From an uncultured Dialister sp. (GTDB taxonomy: Bacteria > Bacillota > Negativicutes > Veillonellales > Dialisteraceae): 48,371 bases of DNA. The notes beneath the pieces are model-generated. The model was given only the letters and a program-made list of their open reading frames with translations. It did no database searches and was not told the DNA's origin. A program made the position numbers and the translations under genes. Position 1 is the stretch's first letter; each line of letters begins with the position of its first letter. Positions 1 through 6,800 of the stretch are shown here, piece after piece. The stretch spans positions 1 through 48,371 of the forward strand of contig CAKPUX010000009.1 of assembly GCA_934193095.1 (NCBI GenBank), read 5' to 3'.

Positions 1-11
1 TTTTCCCATAC

Positions 12-175
12 CGTCATCTCGAGCGTAGCCGAGAGATCTTTCTTGCAGACGGGGAAATAGTGTATGTGAGGAAATCCGTAGCACCAGCCTCAGCAAGACG
101 TCATTTCCCCATCACCGCATGCATGCTGATAAGCGTCGTGCAATAAAGATCCCTCCACTTCGGTCGAAATGACGA
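12..175. repeat. Palindromic-ended intergenic element, copy 1
   Basis: About 163 bp with inverted ends: the left end begins CGTCATCTCGAGCG and runs to CTTGCA, the right end runs from TGCAATAAAGATCC to GAAATGACGA, and the two are imperfect reverse complements over about 36 bp. No ORF inside. A nearly identical copy lies at 1387-1549 in the same orientation, on the other side of dut-nudF, and more diverged copies lie at 24528 and 31210. It resembles a MITE or REP-like non-autonomous element; no transposase that could mobilise it is visible here. Confidence 0.8.
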
Positions 176-182
176 TGCGGGA

Positions 183-226
183 GTCTGACGTCTAACGTCT
201 CTTAGTCTCTTAGTCTCTCAGTCATT
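183..226. repeat. Short tandem repeat of GTCTCTTA type
   Basis: Degenerate tandem units of 7-8 nt (GTCTGAC, GTCTAAC, GTCTCTTA, GTCTCTTA, GTCTCTCA) lie directly beyond the element at 12-175. The same unit follows the second element copy at about 1562-1582 and recurs at 8183-8232. Noncoding. Confidence 0.7.
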
Positions 227-228
227 AT

Positions 229-261
229 AAAAAAGCGGCGCTCATATGCTGACGCGCCGCT
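229..261 (-). terminator. Terminator of the dut-nudF operon
   Basis: Read on the minus strand, AGCGGCGC pairs with GCGCCGCT across a 12-nt loop and is followed by a T run (229-233). It sits 17 nt past the nudF stop codon. The hairpin also belongs to the GCGGCGC repeat module found throughout the window, so a repeat seems to have been co-opted as terminator. Confidence 0.8.
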
Positions 262-265
262 CCTT

Positions 266-300
266 CATTTCGCATTTCTAATTTCTCATTTCTAATTTTT
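266..300. repeat. Heptanucleotide array overlapping the nudF 3' end
   Basis: On the minus strand the 7-nt units TTAGAAA, TGAGAAA, TTAGAAA, TGCGAAA follow each other. The first units encode the last residues KLEMRN of the NUDIX protein and supply its TAG stop (278-280). Similar arrays occur at 24443, 35043, 36892, 39245 and 41727. Confidence 0.85.
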
Positions 301-820
301 TCCTCGCCATGGCGAGAGCCGCCAGTGTCTTCGCATCGTAGATCTCTCCGCGATCCACCATCTGATAGACCTTGTCGATTGGAAGGCGGATGACATCCAG
401 AAATTCATCCTGATCGAGATGCTGATGAGATTTCACCAGATGGTCAGCGAGGTAAAGGTGGATGGTCTCATCGCAGAATCCCGGCGTGGTATAGACATAG
501 CCGAGCTTTTCCATATGCTCCGTCTTGTAGCCGGTCTCTTCCGTAAGCTCTCTGGCTGCACAGGTATCAGGGTCTTCTCCCCCATCGAGCTTGCCGGCCG
601 GGATCTCCAGAAGCGGCTGCTCGACCGCATAGCGGTACTGACGGACGAAGAGGATCTCTCCATCCCCGGTGACAGGGATGATGGCGGATGCCCCCGGATG
701 CAGGACGACTTCTCTTGTGGTCTTGTGACCATGGATCTCCACCTCATCATCGAAGACGTGCAGCATCCGCCCTTCGAAGGCAGGCGCGCGATGGATCAGC
801 TTCTCCTTTTCTATGCTCAT
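278..820 (-). CDS. nudF: NUDIX hydrolase, ADP-ribose pyrophosphatase type
   Basis: Likely hydrolyses ADP-ribose and related nucleoside diphosphate sugars to AMP plus a sugar phosphate in the cytoplasm. The 180-residue length fits the NudF/YqkG family. The Nudix box is visible around residues 80-102 (GEDPDTCAARELTEETGY), preceded by the EIPAGKLD strand typical of ADP-ribose pyrophosphatases. The ATG overlaps the stop of the upstream dut gene by four bases, so the two are translationally coupled. The last six codons are made of a heptanucleotide tandem repeat, so the natural C-terminus has apparently been replaced or extended by repeat sequence; the catalytic domain is unaffected. Substrate choice among NUDIX enzymes cannot be settled from sequence alone. 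Confidence 0.9.
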   Translation of the reverse strand: MSIEKEKLIHRAPAFEGRMLHVFDDEVEIHGHKTTREVVLHPGASAIIPVTGDGEILFVRQYRYAVEQPLLEIPAGKLDGGEDPDTCAARELTEETGYKTEHMEKLGYVYTTPGFCDETIHLYLADHLVKSHQHLDQDEFLDVIRLPIDKVYQMVDRGEIYDAKTLAALAMARKKLEMRN

Positions 821-1269
821 TTCACACCTGTGCTTCCTACGCCACCGGTGCGTACACCTTCGGCATGGTCATCGTCCGTGGTGAGGTATTTCGTGAAGAT
901 CCCCTGCGCTACGCGATCGCCTTTATTCACATGGAATGGTTCATCCTTCGTATTGTAAACAGCGACCATGAGATGCCCCTCGTTGTCCTCATTATTATAA
1001 TAGTCCGCATCGATGATGCCGGTGCTGTTCGCAAGGAAGAGCCCTTTCTTGATCGCCATACTTGAACGGATGAAAATGGCGAGGTATTCATCATCTTTCA
1101 TATACGCCTTCAGTCCGGTCTTGATGAGCGTCACCTGATGCGGGATCAGATCGATGTCTTCCCCGCATTCGATGTCATAGCCGGCACTCTTTTCCGTCTT
1201 TCTTTCCGGCAGATGGATGTCTTTCCCCTGCCACGTGGACAGGATCTCAAAGCCTCTTGTTTTTGTCAT
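817..1269 (-). CDS. dut: dUTP diphosphatase (dUTPase)
   Basis: Trimeric-type dUTPase that cleaves dUTP to dUMP and pyrophosphate, keeping uracil out of DNA and feeding thymidylate synthesis. The five motifs can be followed: SAGYDI near the N-terminus, RSS, STGIIDADYYN, a central GDRVAQ segment, and the glycine-rich C-terminal arm RTGGVGSTG. The start at 1269 (MTKTRGFE) was chosen because AAGGAGA lies 9 nt upstream; a longer reading frame to 1302 has no ribosome-binding site. The product has 150 residues. First gene of a two-gene operon with nudF; a dCTP deaminase that could supply dUTP is encoded at 22890. Confidence 0.95.
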   Translation of the reverse strand: MTKTRGFEILSTWQGKDIHLPERKTEKSAGYDIECGEDIDLIPHQVTLIKTGLKAYMKDDEYLAIFIRSSMAIKKGLFLANSTGIIDADYYNNEDNEGHLMVAVYNTKDEPFHVNKGDRVAQGIFTKYLTTDDDHAEGVRTGGVGSTGVK

Positions 1270-1759
1270 AGAATGGATTCTCCTTATAGAAATAGGGTTC
1301 ATGTGGACAGGTTCAGGATCGTGGTGACAGCTTCGCCGCGATCCCTGTTTTCAAACTTCAGAGTTGTAGTGGCAGATTTCCCGTACCGTCATCTCGAGCG
1401 TAGCCGAGAGATCTTTCTTGCAGACGGGGAAATGGTATATGTGAGGAAATCCGTAGCACCGCCTCAGCAAGACGTCATTTCCCTATCACCGCATACATGC
1501 TGATAAGCATTGTGCAGTAAAGATCCCTCCACTTCGGTCGGGATGACGATACGAGGAAAATGTCTCCTAGTCTCTCAGTCTCATCCTGACCAAGCGAAAA
1601 AGCCCAGTGAGCCCCGGGGCTCCTGCTCTTTCGAGACGAACCACCAGAACCCACTGCGCTTTTGCATGATTCATGAACATCAAAGGTCGCGCGTATCGCA
1701 AACCTTGAGCCCCAAATCAACTGTATGACCTGCCCGCTGGCGCGAGCCGGTTTCCGCCA
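1270..1759. repeat. Intergenic region between pnp and dut with element copy 2
   Basis: Holds the second copy of the palindromic-ended element (1387-1549, about 90 percent or more identical by eye to 12-175), then short GTCTC-type tandem units (about 1562-1582), then a GC-rich hairpin near 1600-1630. No gene was found here. No convincing promoter for dut was recognised. Confidence 0.75.
1596..1633 (-). terminator. Possible pnp terminator
   Basis: On the minus strand GAGCCCCGGGGCTC forms a self-complementary core, followed some bases later by GCTTTTTCG. It lies about 130 nt past the pnp stop. The T run is short and not directly at the stem base, so the call is tentative. Confidence 0.4.
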
Positions 1760-3850
1760 TTATTTATTCTTCTTTTCCAGCAGCAGCGCTTTTCTGGAAA
1801 GATTGATGCGGCCCTTGTCATCGATTTCCGTGACCTTGACCATGATCTCATCGCCTTCATGGACGATGTCTTCCGGTTTCTCGACTCTCTGGAGAGCGAG
1901 CTGGGAGACATGGACGAGGCCTTCCTTGCCCGGCAGGATTTCTACGAAAGCGCCGAACTTCATAAGGCGAGTGACGCGGCCGAGGTATGTCTCGCCGACT
2001 TCGACTTCCTTCACGAGGGATTCGACCATCGCTTTTGCCTTCTGGGCAGCTGCTTCATCTTCGGAAGCGATATATACGCGGCCGTCTTCTTCGACGTCGA
2101 GTTTCGCACCGGTTTCAGAGATGATCTTATTGATGGTCTTTCCGCCGCTGCCGATGACGACACGGATCTTGTCGACCGGGATGGTGAGAGAAATGATCTT
2201 CGGTGCATACTTGGAAAGATGTTCTGCCGGCTTATCGATGCATTCTGCCATCTTGCCCAGGATATAGAGACGGCCTTCATGCGCCTGCTTCAGTGCAGTC
2301 AGCAGGATATCTCTGGAAATGCCATGGACTTTGATATCCATCTGGATGGCATTGACGCCCTTTGCCGTACCTGCGACCTTGAAGTCCATATCGCCCAGTG
2401 CATCTTCCATGCCCTGAATATCAGACAGGATGGAGAATTTGCCGCCATCCTCGATGAGACCCATCGCGATGCCTGCGACCGGTGCCTTAATCGGTACGCC
2501 TGCATTCATGAGGGACATGGTGCTGCCGCAGACAGAAGCCTGCGAGGAAGAACCATTGGATTCCAGGATTTCAGAAACGACGCGGATCGCATACGGGAAT
2601 TCATCGACACTCGGGATGACCGGGAGGAGTGCACGTTCTGCGAGCGCACCATGACCGATCTCACGGCGTCCCGGACCACGGGAGCCCTTCGTCTCACCGA
2701 CGCAGTAGGACGGGAAATTGTACTGATGGATGTATCTCTTCTCGGTGATCGGGGTGAGGTCATCGATGATCTGTGTCTCCGACATCGGAGCCAGCGTGGT
2801 GATGGAGAGCGCCTGGGTCTGGCCGCGGGTGAAGAGCGCCGAGCCGTGAACGCGCGGGAGCAGTCCCACTTCGCAGGTGATCGGACGAATCTCCGTCAGC
2901 TTTCTGCCATCCGGACGGATGCCTTCATTCGTGATGGTGTGACGGACGATTTCCTTCGTCAGATGGTCGAGCGCATCCGCCACATCCGAGAGATGTTCCG
3001 GGTAGATCTCAGCGAAATGCTCCATTGCCGCCTTCTTCGCAGCAGCGATATTGCCATCACGGCGCAGCTTATCCGCATCGAAGATCGCCTTCTTCAGGGA
3101 CTCAGTCGCAAACGCTTCGACATCCTTTTCGATCTCTGCCGGGACTTCCGGGAAGGTCAGCACGCGCTTTTCCTTGCCGACTTCTTCGATGATCTTCTTC
3201 TGGAAACGGCAGATCTCCTTGATCGTCTCATGGCCGAACATAATCGCATCGAGGACTTCTTCCTCCGGTGCTTCTTGCGCGCCGCCTTCGACCATCATGA
3301 TCGCCTCTTCCGAGCCGGCGACCGTCACATTCATCGTGGACGCTGCCATCTCTTCCTGTGTCGGGTTGATGACATACTTGCCATCCACACGGCCTACGCG
3401 GACACCGGCGATCGGGCCGTCCCACGGGATATCGGAAATGCCGATGGACGCGGACGCACCGATCATACCGCACAGCTCCGGTGCATTGTCATAGTCGACA
3501 GAGAGCACCGTTGCTACGACATGGATATCATTTCTGCATCTTTTATCAAACAGAGGACGGATCGGACGGTCGATCAGACGCGCACAGAGGATCGCCGAAT
3601 TCCCCGGACGGCCTTCACGACGAAGGAATCCCCCCGGCATCTTGCCGACAGCATACATCTTCTCTTCATAGTCGACAGTCAGCGGGAAGAAATCCGTGCC
3701 TTCGCGAGGCTCCTTGCTCGCCGTCGTAGCGACGAGGACAGCGGTATCTCCATATCTTACCAGTACAGCGCCATTCGCCTGCTTGGCCATTTTACCAGTC
3801 TCAATGATCAGTGGACGACCGGCCAGTTCCATTTCAAATGTTTTGAACAA
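1760..3850 (-). CDS. pnp: Polynucleotide phosphorylase
   Basis: Phosphorolytic 3'-5' exoribonuclease of the RNA degradation machinery. The 696 residues show the full architecture: first RNase PH domain (with the FFPLTVDYEEKMYA and GGFLRREGRP segments), helical linker, second RNase PH domain from about residue 320, a KH domain near 548-617 with the GSGGKTI loop, and a C-terminal S1 domain near 618-690. The start is a TTG at 3850, supported by AAGGAGG eight bases upstream; an in-frame ATG six codons later has no such site. rpsO, a frequent upstream neighbour, is absent, and a separate promoter is visible. Confidence 0.97.
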   Translation of the reverse strand: MFKTFEMELAGRPLIIETGKMAKQANGAVLVRYGDTAVLVATTASKEPREGTDFFPLTVDYEEKMYAVGKMPGGFLRREGRPGNSAILCARLIDRPIRPLFDKRCRNDIHVVATVLSVDYDNAPELCGMIGASASIGISDIPWDGPIAGVRVGRVDGKYVINPTQEEMAASTMNVTVAGSEEAIMMVEGGAQEAPEEEVLDAIMFGHETIKEICRFQKKIIEEVGKEKRVLTFPEVPAEIEKDVEAFATESLKKAIFDADKLRRDGNIAAAKKAAMEHFAEIYPEHLSDVADALDHLTKEIVRHTITNEGIRPDGRKLTEIRPITCEVGLLPRVHGSALFTRGQTQALSITTLAPMSETQIIDDLTPITEKRYIHQYNFPSYCVGETKGSRGPGRREIGHGALAERALLPVIPSVDEFPYAIRVVSEILESNGSSSQASVCGSTMSLMNAGVPIKAPVAGIAMGLIEDGGKFSILSDIQGMEDALGDMDFKVAGTAKGVNAIQMDIKVHGISRDILLTALKQAHEGRLYILGKMAECIDKPAEHLSKYAPKIISLTIPVDKIRVVIGSGGKTINKIISETGAKLDVEEDGRVYIASEDEAAAQKAKAMVESLVKEVEVGETYLGRVTRLMKFGAFVEILPGKEGLVHVSQLALQRVEKPEDIVHEGDEIMVKVTEIDDKGRINLSRKALLLEKKNK

Positions 3851-3892
3851 TTCCTGTTCCTCCTTAGTAAATGCTTCTTTATACGACTATTT

Positions 3893-3922
3893 ATTATATA
3901 ATACAACTTTCATCTTTCACAA
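3893..3922 (-). promoter_or_regulatory. pnp: Candidate pnp promoter
   Basis: Minus strand: TTGTGA (3917-3922), 18-nt spacer, TATAAT (3893-3898), then an AT-rich leader to the AAGGAGG site. Confidence 0.5.
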
Positions 3923-4220
3923 GGGGGAAAATGAGAGGAAATCGGGTGAAAGGGAGCGGGTTCAGGGTTCAGGGCTGTGGTGGCGGCTTCGCCGCGATCG
4001 AGGGCTCAGGTCGCAGCTGTTCTGGCATTCGTTATCTCACATACGACGTTTCTCGCCGCTCAGGATGACGAAACGGGGCGATGCCCGAAGGTTTGCGGGT
4101 GACAGGTTAGCCCACGGGGCGTGCCGTCCCTTGATTGGGAATGAAAGCTCTGCTCACCAGTGAGGATCCACCGCTTTCCGAAAGCATAACGATGTGAAGA
4201 ATACGGAAATCTCACAAAGC

Positions 4221-4250
4221 AAAAAGCCTCCTTCCACAGGGAATGAGGCT
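4221..4250 (-). terminator. Candidate terminator downstream of the 4501-5408 gene pair
   Basis: Minus strand: AGCCTC and GAGGCT arms around a 14-nt loop, followed by a TTTTT run. It lies about 250 nt past the stop at 4501. Confidence 0.55.
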
Positions 4251-4282
4251 CACAGAGAAACACCTCTCACGGGATCTGTCTC

Positions 4283-4373
4283 AATAGCGGGCTATTTAAG
4301 GCAGGTTATGACGAAGCGTTGTATGAAAATACATGCGAAATCGAATTCTGCGATTGAATCAGCGTTTCCTTTA
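4283..4373. repeat. Left copy of a ~90-bp direct repeat bracketing the accessory block
   Basis: Starts AATAGCGGGCTATTTAAGG and ends CTGCGATTGAATCAGCGTTT. The copy at 8033-8121 has the same order of blocks (GCTATNTAAGG, TATGACGAAG, CTGCGATTGAATCAGCG) in the same orientation. The 3' third is the AGGGAAACGCTGATTC palindrome family seen elsewhere in the window. Confidence 0.75.
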
Positions 4374-4500
4374 CATATCGTTCTGGTTGGCTCTGTATCT
4401 CCTCTAAAGAAATAGCCAAAGAGTAAAATGGCATAAGGATCCAAAATAACATAATGACCCCAAATTTTTGTATTGCCTTCTTCTCCTTAATTCACCTATG

Positions 4501-5115
4501 TTAAAAGATCAGGTAGAGAATGAATCCCACAATTCCTGCCAAACCGACCCAAAACCAGCATCCTTCTTTTCGAAATACAGGAAGAGCATTGAGCATTTCA
4601 AATTCCCCCTGTAAACGAGAAATGAAGAAATTACGCATCTCTGGCAAAGGATGATAGTTAGAAAGCGCCTCCAAATCAGCATCGCATTGATTCATAATTT
4701 CCCTCGCTGAATTATCTGTTACAAAAAGAGCCTCAAACTCCTCTGAAGGAAAGGCTTCTATCATGGCAGAGAATATATGAGAAGTTCCTTCAGGAATGAA
4801 TCCAGTCCCCTCTATCAAAGACCGTATAGCAAAATCCATGCAATCGGCATCCTCTTTTTTGTAGGCACGATGCAGCCAAAGAGACGCACATCGATACCGG
4901 ATGCCTAATATCCCACTAAAATAAGCCAGGAACGAATCACCGAAATACTGCGGAATCTGTTCGGCTGACCACCCTTGCTTTCCACCCCAATCAAACGTTG
5001 CCTTGATCAAAGGATTCATCTCTTCCACAGGACGTCCCACATAATAGGAACGGCTATCTCCACAAACAATCCGCATAACTGCGTTCTCTATGGCGACTAA
5101 CTGATTTGCATCCAT
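4501..5115 (-). CDS. Uncharacterised protein with C-terminal membrane anchor
   Basis: 204 residues, not recognised as any family. The first 180 residues look soluble and mostly helical, with a mix of acidic and aromatic residues and scattered cysteines. The C-terminus is one hydrophobic segment (WFWVGLAGIVGFILYLIF) ending at the last residue, the layout of a tail-anchored membrane protein whose body faces the cytoplasm. A G-rich run (GGGGGG) lies upstream of the ATG at 5115. It follows the small secreted protein gene by 20 bases, so the two are probably one transcript. The DNA is visibly more AT-rich than the flanking housekeeping genes, suggesting acquisition. Function unknown. Confidence 0.75.
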   Translation of the reverse strand: MDANQLVAIENAVMRIVCGDSRSYYVGRPVEEMNPLIKATFDWGGKQGWSAEQIPQYFGDSFLAYFSGILGIRYRCASLWLHRAYKKEDADCMDFAIRSLIEGTGFIPEGTSHIFSAMIEAFPSEEFEALFVTDNSAREIMNQCDADLEALSNYHPLPEMRNFFISRLQGEFEMLNALPVFRKEGCWFWVGLAGIVGFILYLIF

Positions 5116-5135
5116 ATATTGCCCCCCATTCCCAA

Positions 5136-5408
5136 TTACCGCTGCATCGACATGGCTTTCATCATAGCGATCTGCTCTTCCGGCGTCATCTCCACCTCAT
5201 AGAGGACCCCATTGGCAGAAAGTGCCTGATCCCCCATAAACTCCACGATGGGAATATTCACATACTGTCCTCTCATTTCATCAAAAAACATGCCACCCCC
5301 TGCATATTGATACCGTTCTCCCGTCTGATAAGATACGAGCCAAAAGGCATCCACACTTTGAAACAAGGGACATAGCAAAAGCAATACCAGTAATAACCAT
5401 TTTCTCAT
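5136..5408 (-). CDS. Small secreted protein, unknown function
   Basis: About 90 residues. It begins with a classical Sec signal peptide: MRKW, a long leucine-rich core, then a likely cleavage after SVDA. The mature part is about 70 residues with YQTGERYQYAGGGMFFDE and an acidic/methionine-rich C-terminus; the residue before the only N-terminal cysteine is not a lipobox, so it is probably not a lipoprotein. Two ATG codons are adjacent (5411 and 5408); GGTGA is six bases from the second but too close to the first, so 5408 was chosen. Precedes the tail-anchored protein gene by 20 bases. No family recognised. Confidence 0.65.
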   Translation of the reverse strand: MRKWLLLVLLLLCPLFQSVDAFWLVSYQTGERYQYAGGGMFFDEMRGQYVNIPIVEFMGDQALSANGVLYEVEMTPEEQIAMMKAMSMQR

Positions 5409-5437
5409 CATATCTCACCGTCACTTTTCTCTCGTAT

Positions 5438-5645
5438 CGTCATTTCGAGCGAAGCGAGAAATCTTTGTCATTCGCGGTCAAGCGGACGATGTCAGGAAAC
5501 AAAAACGGGGAACCTGTTATCCCGCCTTCCTTCGGGCATCGCCATCTATACTCTGCGGCGCTTCTAATTTTATGCGCCGCACCACCATTTCTCATTTCTC
5601 ATTTAAAAGTGCGGCACGCCCCCGGGGCGAACCTTGATCCCTAGT
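5438..5645. repeat. Repeat fragments between the VWA gene and the secreted-protein gene
   Basis: 5438-5470 is a left-end fragment of the palindromic-ended element (CGTCATTTCGAGCG...GAGAAATC). 5520-5640 is the GCGGCGC-hairpin module in reverse orientation, including two or three TTTCTCA heptamers and GGGGGCGTGCCG on the opposite strand. Noncoding. Confidence 0.7.
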
Positions 5646-5660
5646 CATCAGTCGCCCCCA

Positions 5661-6305
5661 TTATTTCCTTCCCCGTCTCTTGAAGTCCTCCTCTATTCCT
5701 TTCTTCCAGTCTACCGAGATCGATTCTACGAAATGGTCACAGAAGTCATCCACTGCCTCAAAATTTTTCTGAATCCCTTCCTCATCACATAAAAATTCTG
5801 CCGCACGATCTTCATGGATGCCAAGATGACCTGCTGCTTCAATGGCATTCATATTGGCTCCCAAGAAAATAAACTCCCAGCCATATTTCGATTTTTCTCT
5901 TTCGACCATATGTCTCACGTCTTCGTAGTCATAGAAGCGGCTTGAATTTTCCTCTCCATCAGTAATGATGACCACGAGGGTATGGGCCGGCACGTCCTCT
6001 GGGCGGGCATATTTATGGACAGTGCCAATGCGATGAATGGTACTTCCTACTGCATCCAGAAGGGCGGTGCAGCCACCGGCCACGTAGTCTTCCTCGGTCA
6101 TGGGACGCACGCTTTTCAGGGGCAGCCGGTCATGAATGACGTCGATTTCTGTATCAAAGAGGACGGTGGTGACCAATGCATTTCCTTCTCCCTTTTTCTG
6201 CTTTTCCATCATAGAATTGAACCCGCCCAGGGTGTCTTTCTCCAGCCCGTGCATGGAACCACTGCGATCCAAGATGAAAACAAGTTCGGTCAGTTGGGTA
6301 TTCAT
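5661..6305 (-). CDS. VWA-domain protein (TerY-like)
   Basis: 214 residues, essentially one von Willebrand factor A domain with no signal peptide, so cytoplasmic. The metal-ion-dependent adhesion site is complete: DxSxS at residues 13-17 (DRSGS), the threonine in GGCTALLDAV, and the aspartate in VIITDGEENSS. This type resembles the stand-alone VWA proteins of TerY-like systems, which act as metal-dependent scaffolds rather than enzymes (family knowledge). AAGGAGGA lies upstream of the ATG at 6305. Its neighbour upstream is the macrodomain gene, and both are preceded by the same promoter-like module, suggesting a joint role, possibly in ADP-ribose signalling or stress response. No kinase or phosphatase partner is present. 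Function inferred. Confidence 0.85.
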   Translation of the reverse strand: MNTQLTELVFILDRSGSMHGLEKDTLGGFNSMMEKQKKGEGNALVTTVLFDTEIDVIHDRLPLKSVRPMTEEDYVAGGCTALLDAVGSTIHRIGTVHKYARPEDVPAHTLVVIITDGEENSSRFYDYEDVRHMVEREKSKYGWEFIFLGANMNAIEAAGHLGIHEDRAAEFLCDEEGIQKNFEAVDDFCDHFVESISVDWKKGIEEDFKRRGRK

Positions 6306-6345
6306 AGTTGTCCTCCTTGGGAATAAGCGGTGACTAGGAGCTAGA

Positions 6346-6409
6346 AGTCACTGATGCAAAATAAAAAGACTGCCAGATATCACTTCGTCAGTGACTCTTT
6401 TGCAGTCTT
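6346..6409 (-). terminator. Terminator overlapping the VWA leader, with an alternative stem
   Basis: On the minus strand AAGACTGC (6402-6409) pairs with GCAGTCTT (6366-6373), followed by TTTTTATTTT: a rho-independent terminator facing the VWA gene. Within the same stretch GAGTCACTGA (to 6388) can instead pair with TCAGTGACT (6346-6354). The -10 box at 6410-6415 lies just upstream, so transcripts starting there would lack most of the first arm, whereas read-through from the macrodomain gene would contain it. Confidence 0.6.
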
Positions 6410-6453
6410 AGTATATCCCTTTATTCTTTTGAAATGGTCGCTTGGAAAGCGAC
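6410..6453 (-). promoter_or_regulatory. Promoter-like module with inverted repeat, VWA copy
   Basis: Minus strand: GTCGC-N7-GCGAC inverted repeat (6437-6453) overlapping a weak -35 (ACCATT, 6433-6438), 17-nt spacer, -10 TATACT (6410-6415). An equally spaced copy is at 8240-8283 upstream of the macrodomain gene. Confidence 0.55.
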
Positions 6454-6762
6454 AAATGAATCTTCTGATGGCTAATATTTCGTATTTCACTTTAGAGGAC
6501 TTTCAATCAACATAGAAATGCAGTCAGAATTAGCGTCGTAACTACGCGAAGATCCAGTGAGACGCCATTTCAAGCGTAGCGAGATGGAGCATGCCAGCGC
6601 TGTAGTGTACTATGTTGAATAGTCCGATACTATCGATATTCTAACACTTGCAGGAAATACCGCTGCGCAGCCCCCTCTCCCCTTCGGGGAGCTCCCCCGA
6701 TGGGGAGCCAAGATTTTCCACCACTTCTCACTAAGTCCAGAAGTTAACAAATCGCCATACCA
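6454..6762. other. Gene-free spacer between VWA and macrodomain genes
   Basis: About 310 bp without a plausible gene. Holds a GC-rich hairpin fragment at about 6664-6705 (CCCCTTCGGGGAG / CTCCCCCGATGGGGAG) related to the one at 8455-8505, and mixed low-complexity sequence. Confidence 0.5.
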
Positions 6763-6800
6763 GAGAAACACGGATTACATCGCAGAATCAGCGTTCCCTA
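6763..6800. repeat. AGGGAAACGCTGATTC palindrome supplying the macro gene stop
   Basis: The sequence GAAACACGGATT...GCAGAATCAGCGTTCCCTA is nearly identical to the palindrome at 42533-42572. Its end CCCTA provides the TAG stop (6798-6800) of the macrodomain gene on the minus strand. Confidence 0.8.

Larger units (their letters stand above)
3925..4500. other. Gene-free region with repeat fragments
   Basis: Contains pieces of the module with GGTTCAGGGTT...GGGGCGTGCCG (about 3955-4165), a fragment ending CTCAGGATGACGAAA that mirrors the one at 36938-36966, a hairpin terminator (4221-4250) and the left ~90-bp direct repeat (4283-4373). No convincing coding sequence on either strand. Confidence 0.6.

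Noticed and set aside
1859..3901. A 680-codon open frame on the plus strand across pnp
   Set aside because: It is antisense to a complete pnp with domain structure; low-complexity Arg/Asp/Phe composition is typical of a shadow frame.
6346..6453. Classical riboswitch-type attenuator for the VWA gene
   Set aside because: The predicted transcription start lies inside the first terminator arm, so a promoter-initiated transcript would not form the terminator; kept only as a finding about read-through.
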